DNA of 64,000 bases from Piper betle (GCA_033002965.1 JAURVB010013931.1:62001-126000), one strand, 5' to 3'; shown: positions 49,406-62,610, counted from the first letter of the stretch. Notes: generated by a model from the sequence alone, not told the origin. A program made the numbers and translations.

Positions 49406-49800
49406 GATCTGTTTGGTTGGTATATAAAAAAACATAAAATATATAATTTTTTTATATAATTTACAAAAATCTGTTTTGATGTAAATATAAGATATAAAAT
49501 CTTTTGGAAAAAATTCTCCCATTTTTTATATTTTTTATAAAAAATTTATTGAAATTCAATTTTAAGGGGATTATTTGGGAGAAGTCTTAATTACATTTTA
49601 TCATAAAATACTTTAAAAGTAGATAATTTTGAAATAGAGGATCAATGTTTTTATTATAAATTGTCATATTAATTACATTTTATCATAAAATACTTTAAAA
49701 GTAGATAATTTTGAAATAGAGGATCAATGTTTTTATTATAAATTGTCATATATAAACTTCAATGATTTTTAAAATTTTTTTTAAGCTAACCAAACAGAGC
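49406..49800. mobile_element. MITE with TCTGTTTGGTT ends (~395 bp)
   Basis: The left end GATCTGTTTGGTTGG and the reverse complement of the right end, GCTCTGTTTGGTTAG, match as terminal inverted repeats of a type widespread in plant genomes. The interior is AT-rich and non-coding and contains an exact 82-bp tandem duplication. No clear target duplication was found. Confidence 0.6.
49589..49752 (+). repeat. exact 82-bp tandem duplication inside the MITE
   Basis: AATTACATTTTATCATAAAA through AATTGTCATAT occurs at 49589-49670 and again at 49671-49752 with no difference that I can see. This implies a recent event, or an assembly duplication. Confidence 0.9.
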
Positions 49801-50009
49801 CTCATGCACCTTCCCATCATATATAAATCAGCTTTTTATTTGAACAGAATTTATGGCATGCGTAAAGTAAGCAAAGTTAATTTCAATACACCATGAGAAG
49901 GTAAAATATTTGGTCATGTCACATTTGTTTGTACGTGTACGCGTGTGTGTGTGCATATATTTTATGTGCATGCGTGTATGTGTGTGTATGAATATATATA
50001 TATAAAAAT

Positions 50010-52178
50010 GAGGGTGGGGTGGCTGTACTGCAATACAACCAAGATGGCTGTACTGTAGTTTCCAGCCGTTGGATTCAATCCAATGGCTGGAAATAAATCC
50101 AACCCACCACCACCATCCCCACCCCTCCCACCAACGCCGGTAGCTCGCCTCCCCTCCCCCGCGCTCGACCTCTCCTGCCCCCCCCCGGCGCTCGCCTAGG
50201 CGGTCGACCTCTCCCTCCGCCGGCACTCGATTTCCCTCCCCCAGCACGGTCGACCTCTCCCGCCACGGCGGCCCGCTCTGGCCGGCATCTCTGTTTTCGA
50301 AATCCTCTGTTTCACGCCGGATCTTCGCCGCACGGTGCACGAACGGGGGCTCTTGGCCCGGATATCGTCGACGATCGCGCGGATTTTGCCGTCGCCGCCG
50401 GGGGAGAGGAGGTCGAGGAGGTTGTCGACGTTGGCACCAACGGCGTCGGCAGTGGAGATGGAGCGGGCGGCCACGGAGAAGGCAGGGAGGTGGGAGAGGA
50501 TACAGGAGGGGACGCCGGACTTGATGACGGTGGCGAGGCGACGACATCGCTGGCTAGCAGCGGGCCGCCGGCGGCAACGTCGCCGGCCAGAGCGGGCCGC
50601 CGGCAGTGGGTGCGGGCAAAACAGAGGTGGATGGCAAATTCGTAATAAAAAATTGACTCGCTCTCGACCCGACTTAATTTTACGATCTAAATTTTTAAAA
50701 AAATTAATAAAATAATTTCGTAATAAAAACTTGACTCGCTTAGTCAATATTACGAAATAAATTTAAAAATATATATAAAAAATAATTTCGTAAAAAAACT
50801 TGACTCTCTCACGGTCAATATTTTACGACTTGCTCTCGAAGTCGCCAGCGAGCGGCCGGCGGCGAGGTCACTAGCGATTGGGTGGCACGACAAAGGGTGG
50901 AAAAATAGAGTCGCCGGCAAAATAAAGGAGGGAGGAGGAAATTGGCAGGGGTAATTTCGTAATAAAAACTTGACTCGCTCTCGACTCTAGTTAATATTGC
51001 GAAATATATCCCGAAAAATATAAAAAATATAATAAAATACCATAAAATAAAATAATTGAGTTCTAATTGATTATTTTATCTTATGGTATTTTTATCTATT
51101 TTTTCATTTTTTCTAGATTTATTTCGTGATATTGACACAAGTTGGGAAAGAAATGAGCAGGGGTAGTTTTGTAATAAAAACTTGACTCGTTCCGGACTAG
51201 AGTCAATATTACGAAATAATTCCCTAAAAATGTAAAAAAATTCAGGAAAATACCAAAAAATAAAATAATCAAATTATAATGGATTATTTTATTTTATGGT
51301 ATTTTACCCTATTTTTTCATATTTTTCAAGAAGAGTAGTTTTAAAATAAAAGCTTGACTCGCTCCCAACTCGATCAATATTACGAAATATATCTCAAAAA
51401 TATGAAAAAATAGATTAAAATACCATAAAATAAAATAATCTATTAGAACTTGATTATTTTATTTTATCGTATTTTACTATATTTCTTTGTATTTTTCGGG
51501 ATATATTTTATAATATTAACTCAAGTCAGGAGCGAGTCAAGTTTTAATTACGAAATTGCCATTGAGCTCTCCGACCTCCCCTGTTTCTCCTCTACCGACG
51601 ATCGTCCCCCCTCCTCTGTTTTTGCCGCTCCACCCCGACCGCCGGTGACCTCGCCGCCGCCGTCACCTGCACTACCGCCGGCCAGCGTCGCCATCGCCGC
51701 CCATCTTTTCCTTCTTTTCCCTTCTTTCTCTTTCCCTTAATCTGCTCGCCGCCCCTCCTGCTCTGTTTCGTGGAGCGCCACCGGCCTCGGTGCCGATGCC
51801 GCCGTCTTGTCGTCAACCATCCTTTGTCGTCGTCGTCCTTCCGTCCAACTTGAGGTGTGACACGGAGGGCACGGTGGGGGTGCAGGGGCCGGCGCGGTGG
51901 GCGGGCTAGGTGGGCAGGCGCGGCTGGCGGGTGCGGCAACTGATGCAGCGAGCGGGGGCGAGCGGGCTGGCAGGAGCGCTGGGGCGGGGGGGGGGAAGCG
52001 GGGCGCGGCTGGGATGCGCGGGTGGTGGCGCGGCGGAGATGGGCGCCACGGCAGAGAAGAGGGAGTTGGGGGGAGGGGGAGATTGATTTATTTACAGCCG
52101 TTGGATTGAATCCAACGGCTGTAAATAAAATCTAGCACAACCAAGATGGCTATGCTCGATTACAGCAACCTTTTTACC
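50010..52178. mobile_element. TA-bounded foldback element F (~2.17 kb)
   Basis: Left terminus: outer hairpin CTGCAATACAACC AAGAT GGCTGTACTGTAG, then inner hairpin TTTCCAGCCGTTGGATT C AATCCAATGGCTGGAAA (50059-50093, one mismatch). Right terminus: inner hairpin with 21-bp perfect arms around one base (52087-52129), then a decayed outer hairpin GTGCT/AGCAYAGCC AAGAT. GC-rich arms enclose an AT-rich core (50640-51555) of alternating units with TTGACTCGCT and GAGCGAGTCAAG joints. The core is interrupted by the shared GC block (50840-50895, inverted); another copy is at 51625-51660. Bounded by (TA)n at 49990-50003 and 52179-52206. Confidence 0.72.
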
Positions 52179-52567
52179 TATATATATATATATATATATA
52201 TATATAAGAAATAAAGTACATAAATAGCGGGTTAATTATTTTTTATTTTGACCCCAATATGACATGCTTTTAAATTTCAAGAAATTTACAATTAAATAGT
52301 GTTAAAATGCACTATTAAGATGAAGGAATTAAAAACATTTTAACATCATTCAATTGCAAATTTCTCAAAATTGTCTAAGAATATAGTTTTTTAAATTATT
52401 TTAAAAATATTATTTATTGTAAGTAATATGATAATTAAGATGAAGGAATTACAAACATTCGATTGATTTGAAAATTTATAACTATTCTTAATATTTATTT
52501 TTACATTTATCTATATATGTTTTAGGTAATGGGGCTGCTAAATTGTTTATCTATGAGCTGTATTCAA

Positions 52568-52604
<37 letters not shown>

Positions 52605-53110
52605 CAACTCATAAATATACATTAAAAAATAAATAAATATAAATATAAATCTATATATATATAATTAAGAAAATAGTTAATTAAAATAAATTTTTTATTT
52701 AAAATTTTAAGTACAAAGATATTTGAATAAAGAAAATTATTAGAAACATGAATGACAACATTTATGTCAATTACATCATTCCCTATTTAAAGTTTTGAAA
52801 TACATTATTTTAGTCCCACATAGGGGAGGTTATGTCAAGTGTAAGGGTTCGTAAGAGAGAAGTGTCCTTGCTATTCAAACTAAGACATGTTGAAAGAAAA
52901 TAACTTAATTTTTTATATAGTTTCTTAAGGTCCAATACAAGCCTTAGGTCACTCTAGAATAAGTTTGAGTCTTGACCCATAAATTCACTATTTTTCTTGG
53001 TTTTTATAATTTACATAATTAATGAATTTTTTTGCCTTCTCAAAATGTGTGCCCAAATTTGAGTAACCTAGATCTCCTTTTAGTCTTCAAATAATAAAAT
53101 AAATTTCACC
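52179..53110. other. AT-rich region with (TA)n tracts
   Basis: (TA)n at 52179-52206 and 52568-52600. The rest is AT-rich and non-coding as far as I can see. TAGTCCCACATAGGG at 52811 resembles a plant snRNA upstream element, but no snRNA follows. Confidence 0.5.
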
Positions 53111-54400
53111 AATGCATCTCACAAGTAGAAAAAATGGTGGGTACCGAATTTTGTGCAAATCAGAGCATGTGAAAGCCTTTGAACAAAGTCAGGAACAATT
53201 TGAAGTAAACCAGACCGTGCTGATCAACTTGGGCCAAGAAAATGAGTTGGACCGGTTGGTTCAAGCACTAGACCAAGCGGCGTTCGCGTTGCCACGTCAA
53301 AATTGGATACGCCAGGCGAGCCGTGGCGTGTAGTGCACCAATGGCTGTGACAGATTACAAACTGGGTCGTGGGCACAGTCAAAGCAGCGCGGCACAGTCA
53401 GAGAAGCGCGGACACGGCGGCTTAAGCGGGGCTGATAGATCCGCTTGCATGGTGGTGCAAGAGGCTGCGATGTTGGCCTCAACGACAATGATTAGGACGT
53501 CTGCGACCTCTGACGAGTACCTAGATCAGTAGGTCATGGCGAGGTTCTTCAGGTGGCGGTGGTCCGGTGGCCAGGGATGACGCCGGCAGATGACGGATAG
53601 GGTATATTGCCGGAATTTTCTAGATCTTTTCCGGTAGTGGAGAGGCATAATTCGGCCAAGTTTGGTTGGGTCTTGTAGCCGGTTGTGAGATAAGTCTTTT
53701 GGATGTGATGGCTCGGCCGGTGGTCGCCGGGGATGGCGGACGGCAGCTTCAACGTGGGTGCAACTTAACGACTCTTCTCTCTTCTTTCTCCGGCCAGATT
53801 CTAGGTGGTTTTCTGGTGAATGGGGTCTTCGACAGCGGTGGTGTAAAACCTGGTCTCGGAGATGGAAGTGAGGAATTCACGGCTGTAGTCTCGTACAGGC
53901 TTGGGCCGGCCGGGGTAGAGCTTCAAAGCCGGGAGAACGTGACGGCCTTAGGTTAGTCCTCTCTTCGGAGATACTTCGTGGCCAGATTCCGGCAGGTGCG
54001 GGTTCAAACGAGGTGAGCCAGGGCTTGTGCTTCAAGAAGAATGCAAGGCCTTCACGTTCGTGGTCTCAGAAGGGTATGGAACGAAGCCGTTTGGCCGGGA
54101 AAATTGCACCAATAGGGGGTCAAAAACCAGAAAAACCAGCAAATGGATTATCTTCTAAATCGCCGGCAGGCTTGGGCAGGACTTTGGCCGGCGGCATGCT
54201 TCCACGGAGTCGGGGCGTCACCGTGGAACGGAGAGGGGCCTTGCACGGGGCTTCGGCATGGCTTCTTCCTCCCCGGTGGAGGCTTCGCTCGACCGGCTCC
54301 ACCGGTCTTCCGCTCCTCCGGCTCCTTCCAAACTTAAATTTCCCCAAACCAATTGTGCAATAATGGCGCCAATAAAAAATTCATATAATAAACTTGAAGA
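53111..54400 (+). other. GC-rich block of unknown nature, possibly an LTR fragment
   Basis: GC-rich, CCGG-rich sequence with several short open frames (about 60-120 codons) on both strands, none recognised. Composition and wording (GGTGGTCGCCGGGG, TTTTCCGG, TGGCGCCAAT near 54363) resemble the unassigned block at 33750-36034, including the TGGCGCCAAT motif near its 3' end, so both may be old LTR sequences. Confidence 0.3.
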
Positions 54401-54765
54401 AGACACTCATCTAGCCAGTTATTGATTTTATTAATTATTATTAGAGAAAATATTATAAATAACTAAGTTTCAATATTTATTATTACAAATGTCAAAATTT
54501 TAAATTTATATTAGATATAATTAAATCTCAAATGTTTATTTCACATTATTCAATTCATATATTTTAAAAATATTTTACTAATAATATTTATTTTATTGGC
54601 ATAAATACACTTAGCCTAACTTTAAATTTTCTCAAATAATTTTTTTGTTTAATATAATGAATGATATATATATATATATATTCATAATAAAAATATATTT
54701 AATAAAATAAAAGTCATAATTTTTAATAAAATGTGACAATTTCAAATTAACATTTTGAACACCTT

Positions 54766-54796
<31 letters not shown>

Positions 54797-55353
54797 TTTT
54801 TGGCCTAAAATTTGTTTTTTTTAATTGTCCAAAATTCAATAAAAAATATTTTTTACATTTTTAGCTCATCAATATAATAGTTTTCTATTCTATTTAATAT
54901 TTATCAATGAAGTTTTATTTTTATACATAAAGTTAGTAAAAAATATTAGTTTTATCTATTATATGTTTTGGTATTAGTAAAAATAAATCTTATATGTATT
55001 TTTGTCATTGTTTAAAACATGATAGAATTGTCATAATTAATATAAAGATTTTCAAAATAACTATTTTTAATATAATTACATAAATTTAATTATTTAAATA
55101 AAAAAAACTTTGAAACGTTACTATTTATGAAATTTCCCTTTACTTTTATAAATAAATAAATATATATAAGACGAACAAAAACAAAACGCCGCCACCAACT
55201 ACAGACTAGGACCTACTCACACGGACAAACAAGAAGAGACCAAGTTCTACTGATCTTCCATGTTACAATGTACGAGTGCGACTTGTCTTGATAAAAAAAG
55301 AATGTACAAGGACTTATTTATCTATTTTACCCCTAACCGGTCTAACACATTAG
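54401..55353. other. AT-rich intergenic region downstream of HIPP
   Basis: Strongly AT-rich with short (TA)n tracts at about 54664 and 54769. No gene recognised. Confidence 0.5.
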
Positions 55354-56602
55354 TCACATTAGTGAGCAAGAGTTGGTATTCTCGTCGCTAAACAAGTCGA
55401 AAGCCGACATGCCGCCGCCGGGGAAGTTTCCCGGTGGCGGCGAGGCAGTCCCGTCCGGGTGAGCATAACCGTAGGCGTACGTGTACGGCACGGGGGAGCG
55501 TAGTTCACTGGGTAGCTCGAGCTGTGCTGGGCCGTGCGGTGGCTCGTAGTGTAAATGGGTTGGTGGGCCTGCGGATGGGCCGGATAGTACTGGCTGCTCG
55601 CCGGCGAAGCAACGGAACCGCCATTGCCGACGGCCAGTTTCGCCGCTTTCGAAGCTTCTTCCCCGCGGGGACGATTGGGTACACCCTTTATTGGAACTTC
55701 TTTGTTCTTGTTCTTACCAGAGTAATCGCCGACGACGAGGGCCGATTCGGCTGGCTGTTTACTCCCCCAGCTGGTTTCTCCAGCGGCGGCGGCGGTGGAT
55801 TTAATGCCGGAGGGGCCGGCCGAGGGATTTTCCGGTCGGGTTGATGCCTTTGTCGTAGTCGTGCCGTCGTTACCATTCGCGTTCACCTCGAGGCTGTTCT
55901 TGGTTTGGGAGGGAGCCTCCTCGTTCGCGTCCGGCGGCTTATTCTTCTGAGGTGGAGAAGGGGAACCGCTTGTTCCCCCTTCATTGGCCAACCTGCTATT
56001 ACTACTCTTCTCATGAGGTGTGAAGTGCTGTATCTTCAGCAGCAGCGGCGGTGACTGTGGTTGCTGGTTTTTGTCGTCGTTCTTGGCAGGTACCTTGCAG
56101 GGCACAAGCTCGGCGTGCTTGCCGTACTTGAGCAGTCTTTCGATCAGGACGTCGGCGTCGACGTTGCCAGTGACGGTGACCTTATTTTGCTGCAAATCAA
56201 CCGCAACCGAATAGACATCTATATATTGTCCAGCACAAAAAACAAACATCAGTTTTTTCTCTCTTTTTGCTCAACCGGTTAAGCAAATTTTTTTCCCCAT
56301 TTACTGAATCCTTAGGTCAGCAAGTAAACCAAAAAAAGTTTTGCATGTACCCCACCTTCAACGCTATGAAGAATTTTCTTGACTTTCTTCTTGCAACCTT
56401 CGCAGTGAATAGAAACCTTGAGAACCCATGTCTGTATCGATTATATATGAATAAACACACAATTAATTACTTCTCATCAATATGTGAAGAACAAATTATA
56501 AAAAAGCCAAAAATGCAAGAAAAGCAGACAACAACGCGAAAGAGTAATTGATCATTAATAGATAACCACCTTGTATTTCAGAGATTTCCCAGCACGGGCC
56601 AT
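55354..56602 (-). CDS. heavy-metal-associated isoprenylated plant protein (HIPP), one frameshift
   Basis: Exons, minus strand: 56602-56570 (MARAGKSLKYK), 56431-56356, 56218-55354, with GT/AG introns. The HMA domain covers residues 12-75, with the metal-binding CxxC in HCEGCKKKV (Cys21, Cys24) and VTVTGNVDADVLIERLLKYG. A long Pro/Asn/Lys-rich disordered linker follows, then a Tyr-rich tail. HIPPs bind metal ions and are membrane-anchored by farnesylation of a C-terminal CaaX box. In the sequence as given, the frame breaks at a five-base C run (55496-55492) and ends at 55359 (322 aa). With one more C, exon 3 fits phase and the tail reads FDLFSDENTNSCSLM, a CaaX end, stopping at 55354 (324 aa). 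That conserved tail makes homopolymer error, or a very recent null allele, likely. Confidence 0.88.
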
Positions 56603-59410
56603 GAAGATTCAGCTACCAAACCTAAATGCAAAAGCGACAGTAGCAAGGACCTAAGAAGTGATGATTAGAAGATAGCTGGAAAGAAAGGGAGACGGACGCA
56701 CAAGGGAAAGTAGAAGAATGAGGGGAGGAAAAGAAAGATGTTGGGGAAGGATTATAGAAGAGATCGGGGTATCGACAAGGCCGCACCTGGCACGTTTCGT
56801 ACTAAGATTTCATGTATCGACGAAGCAAACAGAGGTGAAGAGTGTGTTCCCCCGTTCGTACTTTCTTCCACTCATACGCTTCCCGTTTTCGGCTTGAATA
56901 TTTTTGTAGGTAGGCAACGCGTTTAATGCGTCCCACCCTAACTACTCGGTTACGAGCATTTAGGAGTCGTTAAATAAACTAAACCCAAGTTCCCAATTCT
57001 ATGGCAATGCAGCTGTAAGATATTGTTAAATAATCATAATTAAAGAGTCGAGATGCAATATTAAGCGCATATTGGGACAGTTACATTCTAGCCTTGCTTT
57101 TTAACTTTTAAGTCGGACTCGGTGTTACAGTCCTATTTGGATTTTTGTGTTTGTGACTTGGGAAAAGAAAAAAGACGGCACGGCACGTATACGATAGATG
57201 ATTGCGTATATATATGCAATAAAAAAGAGGAGCACAACTCAGATCCCCTTAGCTTTCTATGCTTGCTGTTTCAATCAAAGTATACATACTGTGTAATAGT
57301 AATGATACTCCCCTCCCAAAAGGGGGAAGGTCACTTGAGAAGTGGTGGAAAAGAACGAGCATAAAGTGATGAAGTGAAGGCAGACGTCAACTCTTTGTAG
57401 ATTTATTAAGTCTAGTTGAATTGGTTTGCTATCTCAGGACAGAATTATTATATTCACCTAAGCACAGTATATATATGAATGCAGAAGCTCCGCCTTCTTT
57501 ATAATCGTCTATTTTAATTCATTCCGGTTCTAAAAATTATATCTTAACTGTACATAGTTAATAGTCAGAACTTCCCGGTTTATCTTCAAACTATATACTT
57601 TGTTCGTCTCCTCAGTACTCCCCATCCAAAATAGTGCATTAAAAGGAATGCGTAATTGACGGTTGCGGGAAAAAGACAAAATTACAATTATATATTAAAA
57701 TTAGGTTATTAGAAGATATTTCTCGGCAACATCTGTAACGCTGAAACCATTAAATGACCTGCAGGTTAAGCCAAAGTTATGAAAAATAAAATTTGACTAA
57801 TGAGCCCGTGGCAGAAAAATTTTTGTGACGCAATCAAATTACAAGGATGGCTCAGATTTACTGTTTTTTAAAAAAATTTTAATCTCTACATGCCGATGGA
57901 TGTTGCCTTGCCACCCCACCGCTTCTGCCTCGACCCGTTGGCTGTCTGCACCCCTCCATGGCCTCTTCTACCCCACTCTCCCCTCTCCCGCTACGGATGC
58001 CCTTACACACCCCAACCTCTTCTACCCCACTCCCCTTCCCTTGTCGCGGATGCCCCCCTTCTTACTCCCTCTCGACCTTGCTCGCCTCCCCCCCACGGCT
58101 GCGGTTGGGAGTTCATGGCATGATCTTTGGCGGAGCTGCCCAATTCGGTTGAGGCTAGATTTGGCTGGTGGGAGGTGAGATAGGATGTGGCTAGAGGCAA
58201 CCAGATTTGGTCGTGACTGGTTGCCCGCAGCCGTGTATTTTTTTAAAAAAATATCTGGGTCGTTCTTGTAATTGGACGATCAAGTTAAACTTTAGTTTTT
58301 TTTAAAAAATAATAATAATCAGACAACCTAGATCAAAGCTCAGGACAAAATTTTTTTTTGCTCCAGGCTCACCTCAACACCCCTCTATATTTTACAGAAA
58401 TAATACATAGCTACGGAGCCTCAAATAGATTAACAAATTCCACCTTATGGCCTTTTATCATATTTATGCTATTGTTAATACAATTGAAGAAAGTAATTTA
58501 GAATTCTAATAAAGATTTTCTTGAGGCGAAATCATAGGTGCCTTGTCATAATAGAAGTGTTGTAGGTGAGTTTGTTAACCAAGTCTTTCAATCTACCCTC
58601 ATTTATCCTTGTTTCAGCCAATTTTGAGTTCTAAAGTTAACCTATTCTGCTTGTTGTCCTATGATAATAACAGACTTTATCTTTATTTCATTTTATTTAT
58701 CCTTGTTTGTTAATTGTCCTAACCTAGAACCTTAGTGATTGATTTTTTTCAAGGTTGGAATGAATTGATTATTAAATTAGAATGATATTTTTGGGCATGG
58801 AGTTTATTTGGATGAAAAGAAAATAAAAAAATTATGAAGTGTTGAATAAAAAAAGAAATGGGAAAAAAATGGTGCCTTGTGGTTATTCTATCAATTATGT
58901 ATGTTTTTTGAAGTAGAATGTGAATAATTGGATGACATTGTTGTTGACAAGGGTTTAAATTAATTTGTTTCAAGCTTAGAAAGAGTCTTGAGCTAGGGTT
59001 TATTGTTTTGGATCTTAATATCAATTTTTAGCCTTTAGCCTAGCCCCCATTGCAATTATAAAGTCTTATAGATCTTGATTGACAAAGTACTTATATTAAT
59101 GGAGAGAAAATTGATACTTGAACTTATAGAGAATTTGATTTAATTGTATTTGATAATGGTATAAGTTAATTTTAAACTGATTTGAGAGATAAGTTTGTGA
59201 GTTTTATTTTTCTTTTCGTATTGGGAATTATGTGTCCATCTTTATTTTACAATTGGATATCTTATGAAGTTTGGAATGCTATTATTTGATTTTAAGGAAT
59301 AATATTCGTGCACTAATGAGAAGTTATAAATTGATTTGTTGGATGGGTTATGTGGAGTGGAGAAATGAGTCGAGCTTATTTTAAGTTTTGCTCGAGACTG
59401 GCAAATATTT
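56603..59410. other. HIPP upstream region and intergenic DNA, no gene recognised
   Basis: From 57890 to 58140 is a C-rich patch with GTTGCCTTGCCACCCCACCGC, a relic of the shared GC block of the foldback family. From about 58740 the sequence may be the untranslated 3' part of an LTR retrotransposon leading to the polypurine tract at 59411. No coding domain found. Confidence 0.4.
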
Positions 59411-60740
59411 AAGTTTGGGGGTGTGATAACTCTGTAAAAGAGTTATTAATTTTTGCATTTTATATTGAGTTTTTCGTCATGTTTCGAGTGATTTTTATTT
59501 CAATTTTATTAGTTTAAAAGTTTATTAGATATTATTAATAATATGAGAAATTATTGTGATTTTTGTGTAAAAAGTGTTAATTAATATTGTCTAGCAAGGT
59601 ATAAGAGTTAGAAGACGATTCGAAATCAATTTAGGGCGAAACTCGGTCAAAAAGTGTGACCTGGAAAATGTAGGGAGTGCTCGAACATTGGGAACAAAGC
59701 GTTCAAGCACTGGTCTTTCAATTAAGAAAGTGTTATGACCGAGAGCTGAGCGCGCGAGCGCTAACGGTGGGAAAATTGATTTTTCTGATATTTTTGAAAA
59801 TCATGGTGGATCCTACTTGTAATATTTGGGCGGATCCTTTATAAACTTAATTAGGGTTTTAAAAAGAAGAGAACAAATCTGAACGGTGAAGTGACGGCAT
59901 GAAAGACAAGAAGGAAGAATAAGAAGTTAGATCAAAAGAAAAAGACGCTTTCTTGAAAAATATTTTTTTGATTGTAATTTAATTTTCTTTGTAATTAAAT
60001 GATCTCTTTCATATTATGTATGAATTTTTTGAGTTTAATCGAATATTCTATAGAGTAAATTCTTTTCTAAGATTTGCAATGGCACCTAGTGCATGGATTA
60101 ATAAAGATTATTAATATTTATTTATTTGATTGTGATATAGGATCATCTATTCTATTATATACTTAATGTTATCATTAGACTGTCCACTTATTATTAGATC
60201 TATAGATTTGATTTTGTCTGCAGATAGAAAATTTTAATTTATCATTGAATAAAATAGTCATTGTTCATCTATTTTACGTGATTTATATATGAAATAAAGA
60301 TATACTCATATGTCTTGTGTAACTGTTAAAGGCAAAGTTTAAAGTATCATTTTTTATACACAATTTCATAGAAATATAGAAGTTGGGTGTGAGTCATAAG
60401 TTTATGATGAATCGAGAGATATCATAAATAATTAATTCTCGCGGTTAATAATAAAAATGTGCAATTCATAGGTAGAAGTAATAACTTTAATCATATAGAG
60501 TACTAGGCGAAATTTAATTGTCTTGAAGTTAATATTTGATTTAAATATTACATTCCAAATTAATTTAGCCTTAATTTATAATTTAATCACTCTTTGAATT
60601 TATTTCTATTCAAGTATAATTAATTAAATTAATTTTGGTAATTGAGAATTTTTACTAATAATTCTTCGTGGGACAATAATTTCTTATCGCTTTTATTATT
60701 TAATTCACAAATGCACTCTCATTATAATTTCCACATCACA
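59411..60740 (+). mobile_element. polypurine tract and 3' LTR of a retrotransposon
   Basis: AAGTTTGGGGG (59411-59421) looks like a polypurine tract, and the next bases, TGTGATAACTCTG, look like an LTR start. TTCGTGGGACAATAATTTC near 60666 and the end CCACATCACA (60740) fit the other end of an LTR with TG...CA termini, about 1.32 kb. Similar PPT/LTR junctions are known from plant Ty3/gypsy elements. The internal coding part is missing. Confidence 0.5.
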
Positions 60741-61279
60741 TGCATGGTCCAAAATTTTATATAGATTATAAAAAAAGCACATGCATTCGTAAAAACAAAA
60801 CCAGAGATCATGCATAGATCATTGGTTAATCAATTTGGTCGAAATCGATCGAATTTTAATGCTGAGTTATGCTGAGTTACAATGTCGACGATTGGCTTGA
60901 AACAATAGATCAAGTATCACTACATAAGTAGAAAACGCAAGGTTACAATACAAGAAAATATGCAGAGAGAACTACTATAGCCGTGGAAGTTTTTTTAAAG
61001 GTGCATAATCGTGCACCCTAATCGGATAGGCAAGAAATAAATTAGAACAGTACATTATTAGCATTCTCAACACACTATATATGATATGTAAAAATTGCAG
61101 GTTTGGTCATAACAAGTATATCCAACAATCGAACTCAATTCCTCAAAGAGTAAACCATAATCACAGTCACGGAAGTTGAAAGGTGGGCCGATTTGAGAAA
61201 ATAAAGGTAGAGAAGGCTGGTGCGGTATACAATAAAATTTTCTTAACAATCTATAATTAAAGCACGACTTTGTGACCTA
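60741..61279. other. AT-rich intergenic, no gene recognised
   Basis: AT-rich, non-repetitive to the eye; no coding or RNA family recognised. Confidence 0.4.
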
Positions 61280-61353
61280 CTGGAGTGGCTGAGTTGGTTA
61301 GAGCTTGTGGCTTTATAACTTGAAGGTCGAAGGTTCTCAAGCCCTTACTCTAG
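61280..61353 (+). repeat. tRNA-like sequence (tRNA pseudogene or SINE head)
   Basis: Exactly 74 nt long. The acceptor arms CTGGAGT and ACTCTAG pair with one G-U wobble. The D-arm reads GGCTGAGTTGGTTAGAGC (A-box-like), and the T-arm AAGGTTCTCAAGCCCTT keeps a 4-bp stem but a poor B box. The anticodon stem has two or more mismatches, so it is not a working tRNA gene. TTTGTGAC / TTTGCGACTTTAAATTCC phrases flank it, suggesting a SINE. Confidence 0.45.
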
Positions 61354-62440
61354 CGAATAATAGCTGGCTTTGCGACTTTAAATTCCAAATATTTTTTCCA
61401 AGTTTAAAATTCCGAATTTGAATCAACACCAACAACCTTTACGTCACAAAGCTTTCAATGAGCATTTTTATTTTTTCTTTCTTTTTTTAGAATTTTGAAA
61501 ATGCACCAGGCCCACCGCCCCAAGCAGTGCACGCAATTGAGGACTCTTGACAAGCCCACCAGAGTAGTAAACAACTATTTTAAATGGGCCTCCCCAACAA
61601 GAAACTAATTTAACAAAAAGTGGCCCGTTGGGCCCTGTATCTTAATATCATCTAATAGTAAACTGATTTTGATCTGGTGTTGTTTGGGGCATTGTAGTTG
61701 AAAATTTTAGTTTTTAGTTTTTATTTATTTATTTATTATCTGTAAATAAAAATTGAAACAGTGTGGAATTCCCTGGATTCGCCCGATGTGTTCCAAAACC
61801 ACGCGGCTGGCGTGTTTGGTAGATGCGGAGAGCTCGACCATGCATACATAATGTTCAAACAGAGTTTTTAGAAAACACACACACACATATATAGTACACT
61901 TTTTAAAAACCATCTTAACAAAATGTTCTTAATACCTAATCTAATTTCCAAACCAGTGTTAAGGACACCCTTTCTGCCTAAGTGGTCTTGGATTCCATTC
62001 AATAACTAACAAAACAGTAATTGGATTAATGTGTGTACTGACCAAATAGCCATGCAAGGAAAAAATATCATTACAACAAATGAATAATTCATGACAAATT
62101 GTCTCAATTAAGTTTTTTTTTTAACTCAAGGGCTATATTCTATATGTGGTATGACCCGTCAAGGCTGGCAAGTAAACAAATATTAATGGAGTCTATTAAA
62201 AGTAGGGTTGTCACCGAGTTAAGTAAGGTATGTCGGGTGCTCCACCTTAAAATATTAAGTTTTATTTGTTTTGCTACTTAGTTTTAACAACGCAATAGTT
62301 GATGTACAACTTGCAGCACGAGTCGAGGACATGGTGAACATGTTTTATTCAGGATCATCACAATCATCGGGTCTAAATGTATAAAATATTTGGAGTTAAT
62401 GTTGAAATTGAGAATCTGAAGGTCTCTTTATGTATTTTTT
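61354..62440. other. intergenic, no gene recognised
   Basis: Includes a short (CA)n(TA)n tract near 61875-61892. No gene or RNA recognised. Confidence 0.4.
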
Positions 62441-62610
62441 ATCATGCAAACAAGCAATCAAAAGTTAAAAACTGCTTGCTCTCAGGGTAGTCACTTGAAC
62501 GGTGCTCAATCGTAAAGGTAAGGTTTATCTTTATTAAAGATTTTGGTGGGTCAGCCGTAGGACGAAGTCGACTACAGTACCAGTTGTCTAGGAAGACGAT
62601 GATCCATCAT
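62441..62610 (+). repeat. copy of the 172-bp segment at 49211-49382, upstream of GST
   Basis: Inverted relative to the first copy; ends 255 bp before the GST start codon, so it may be part of the GST promoter region or an inserted unit. Confidence 0.85.

Noticed and set aside
52811..52825. TAGTCCCACATAGGG, similar to the plant snRNA upstream sequence element
   Set aside because: No TATA-like element at the right spacing and no recognisable snRNA follows.
61280..61353. Functional tRNA gene
   Set aside because: Length and acceptor stem fit, but the anticodon stem and B box are degraded.
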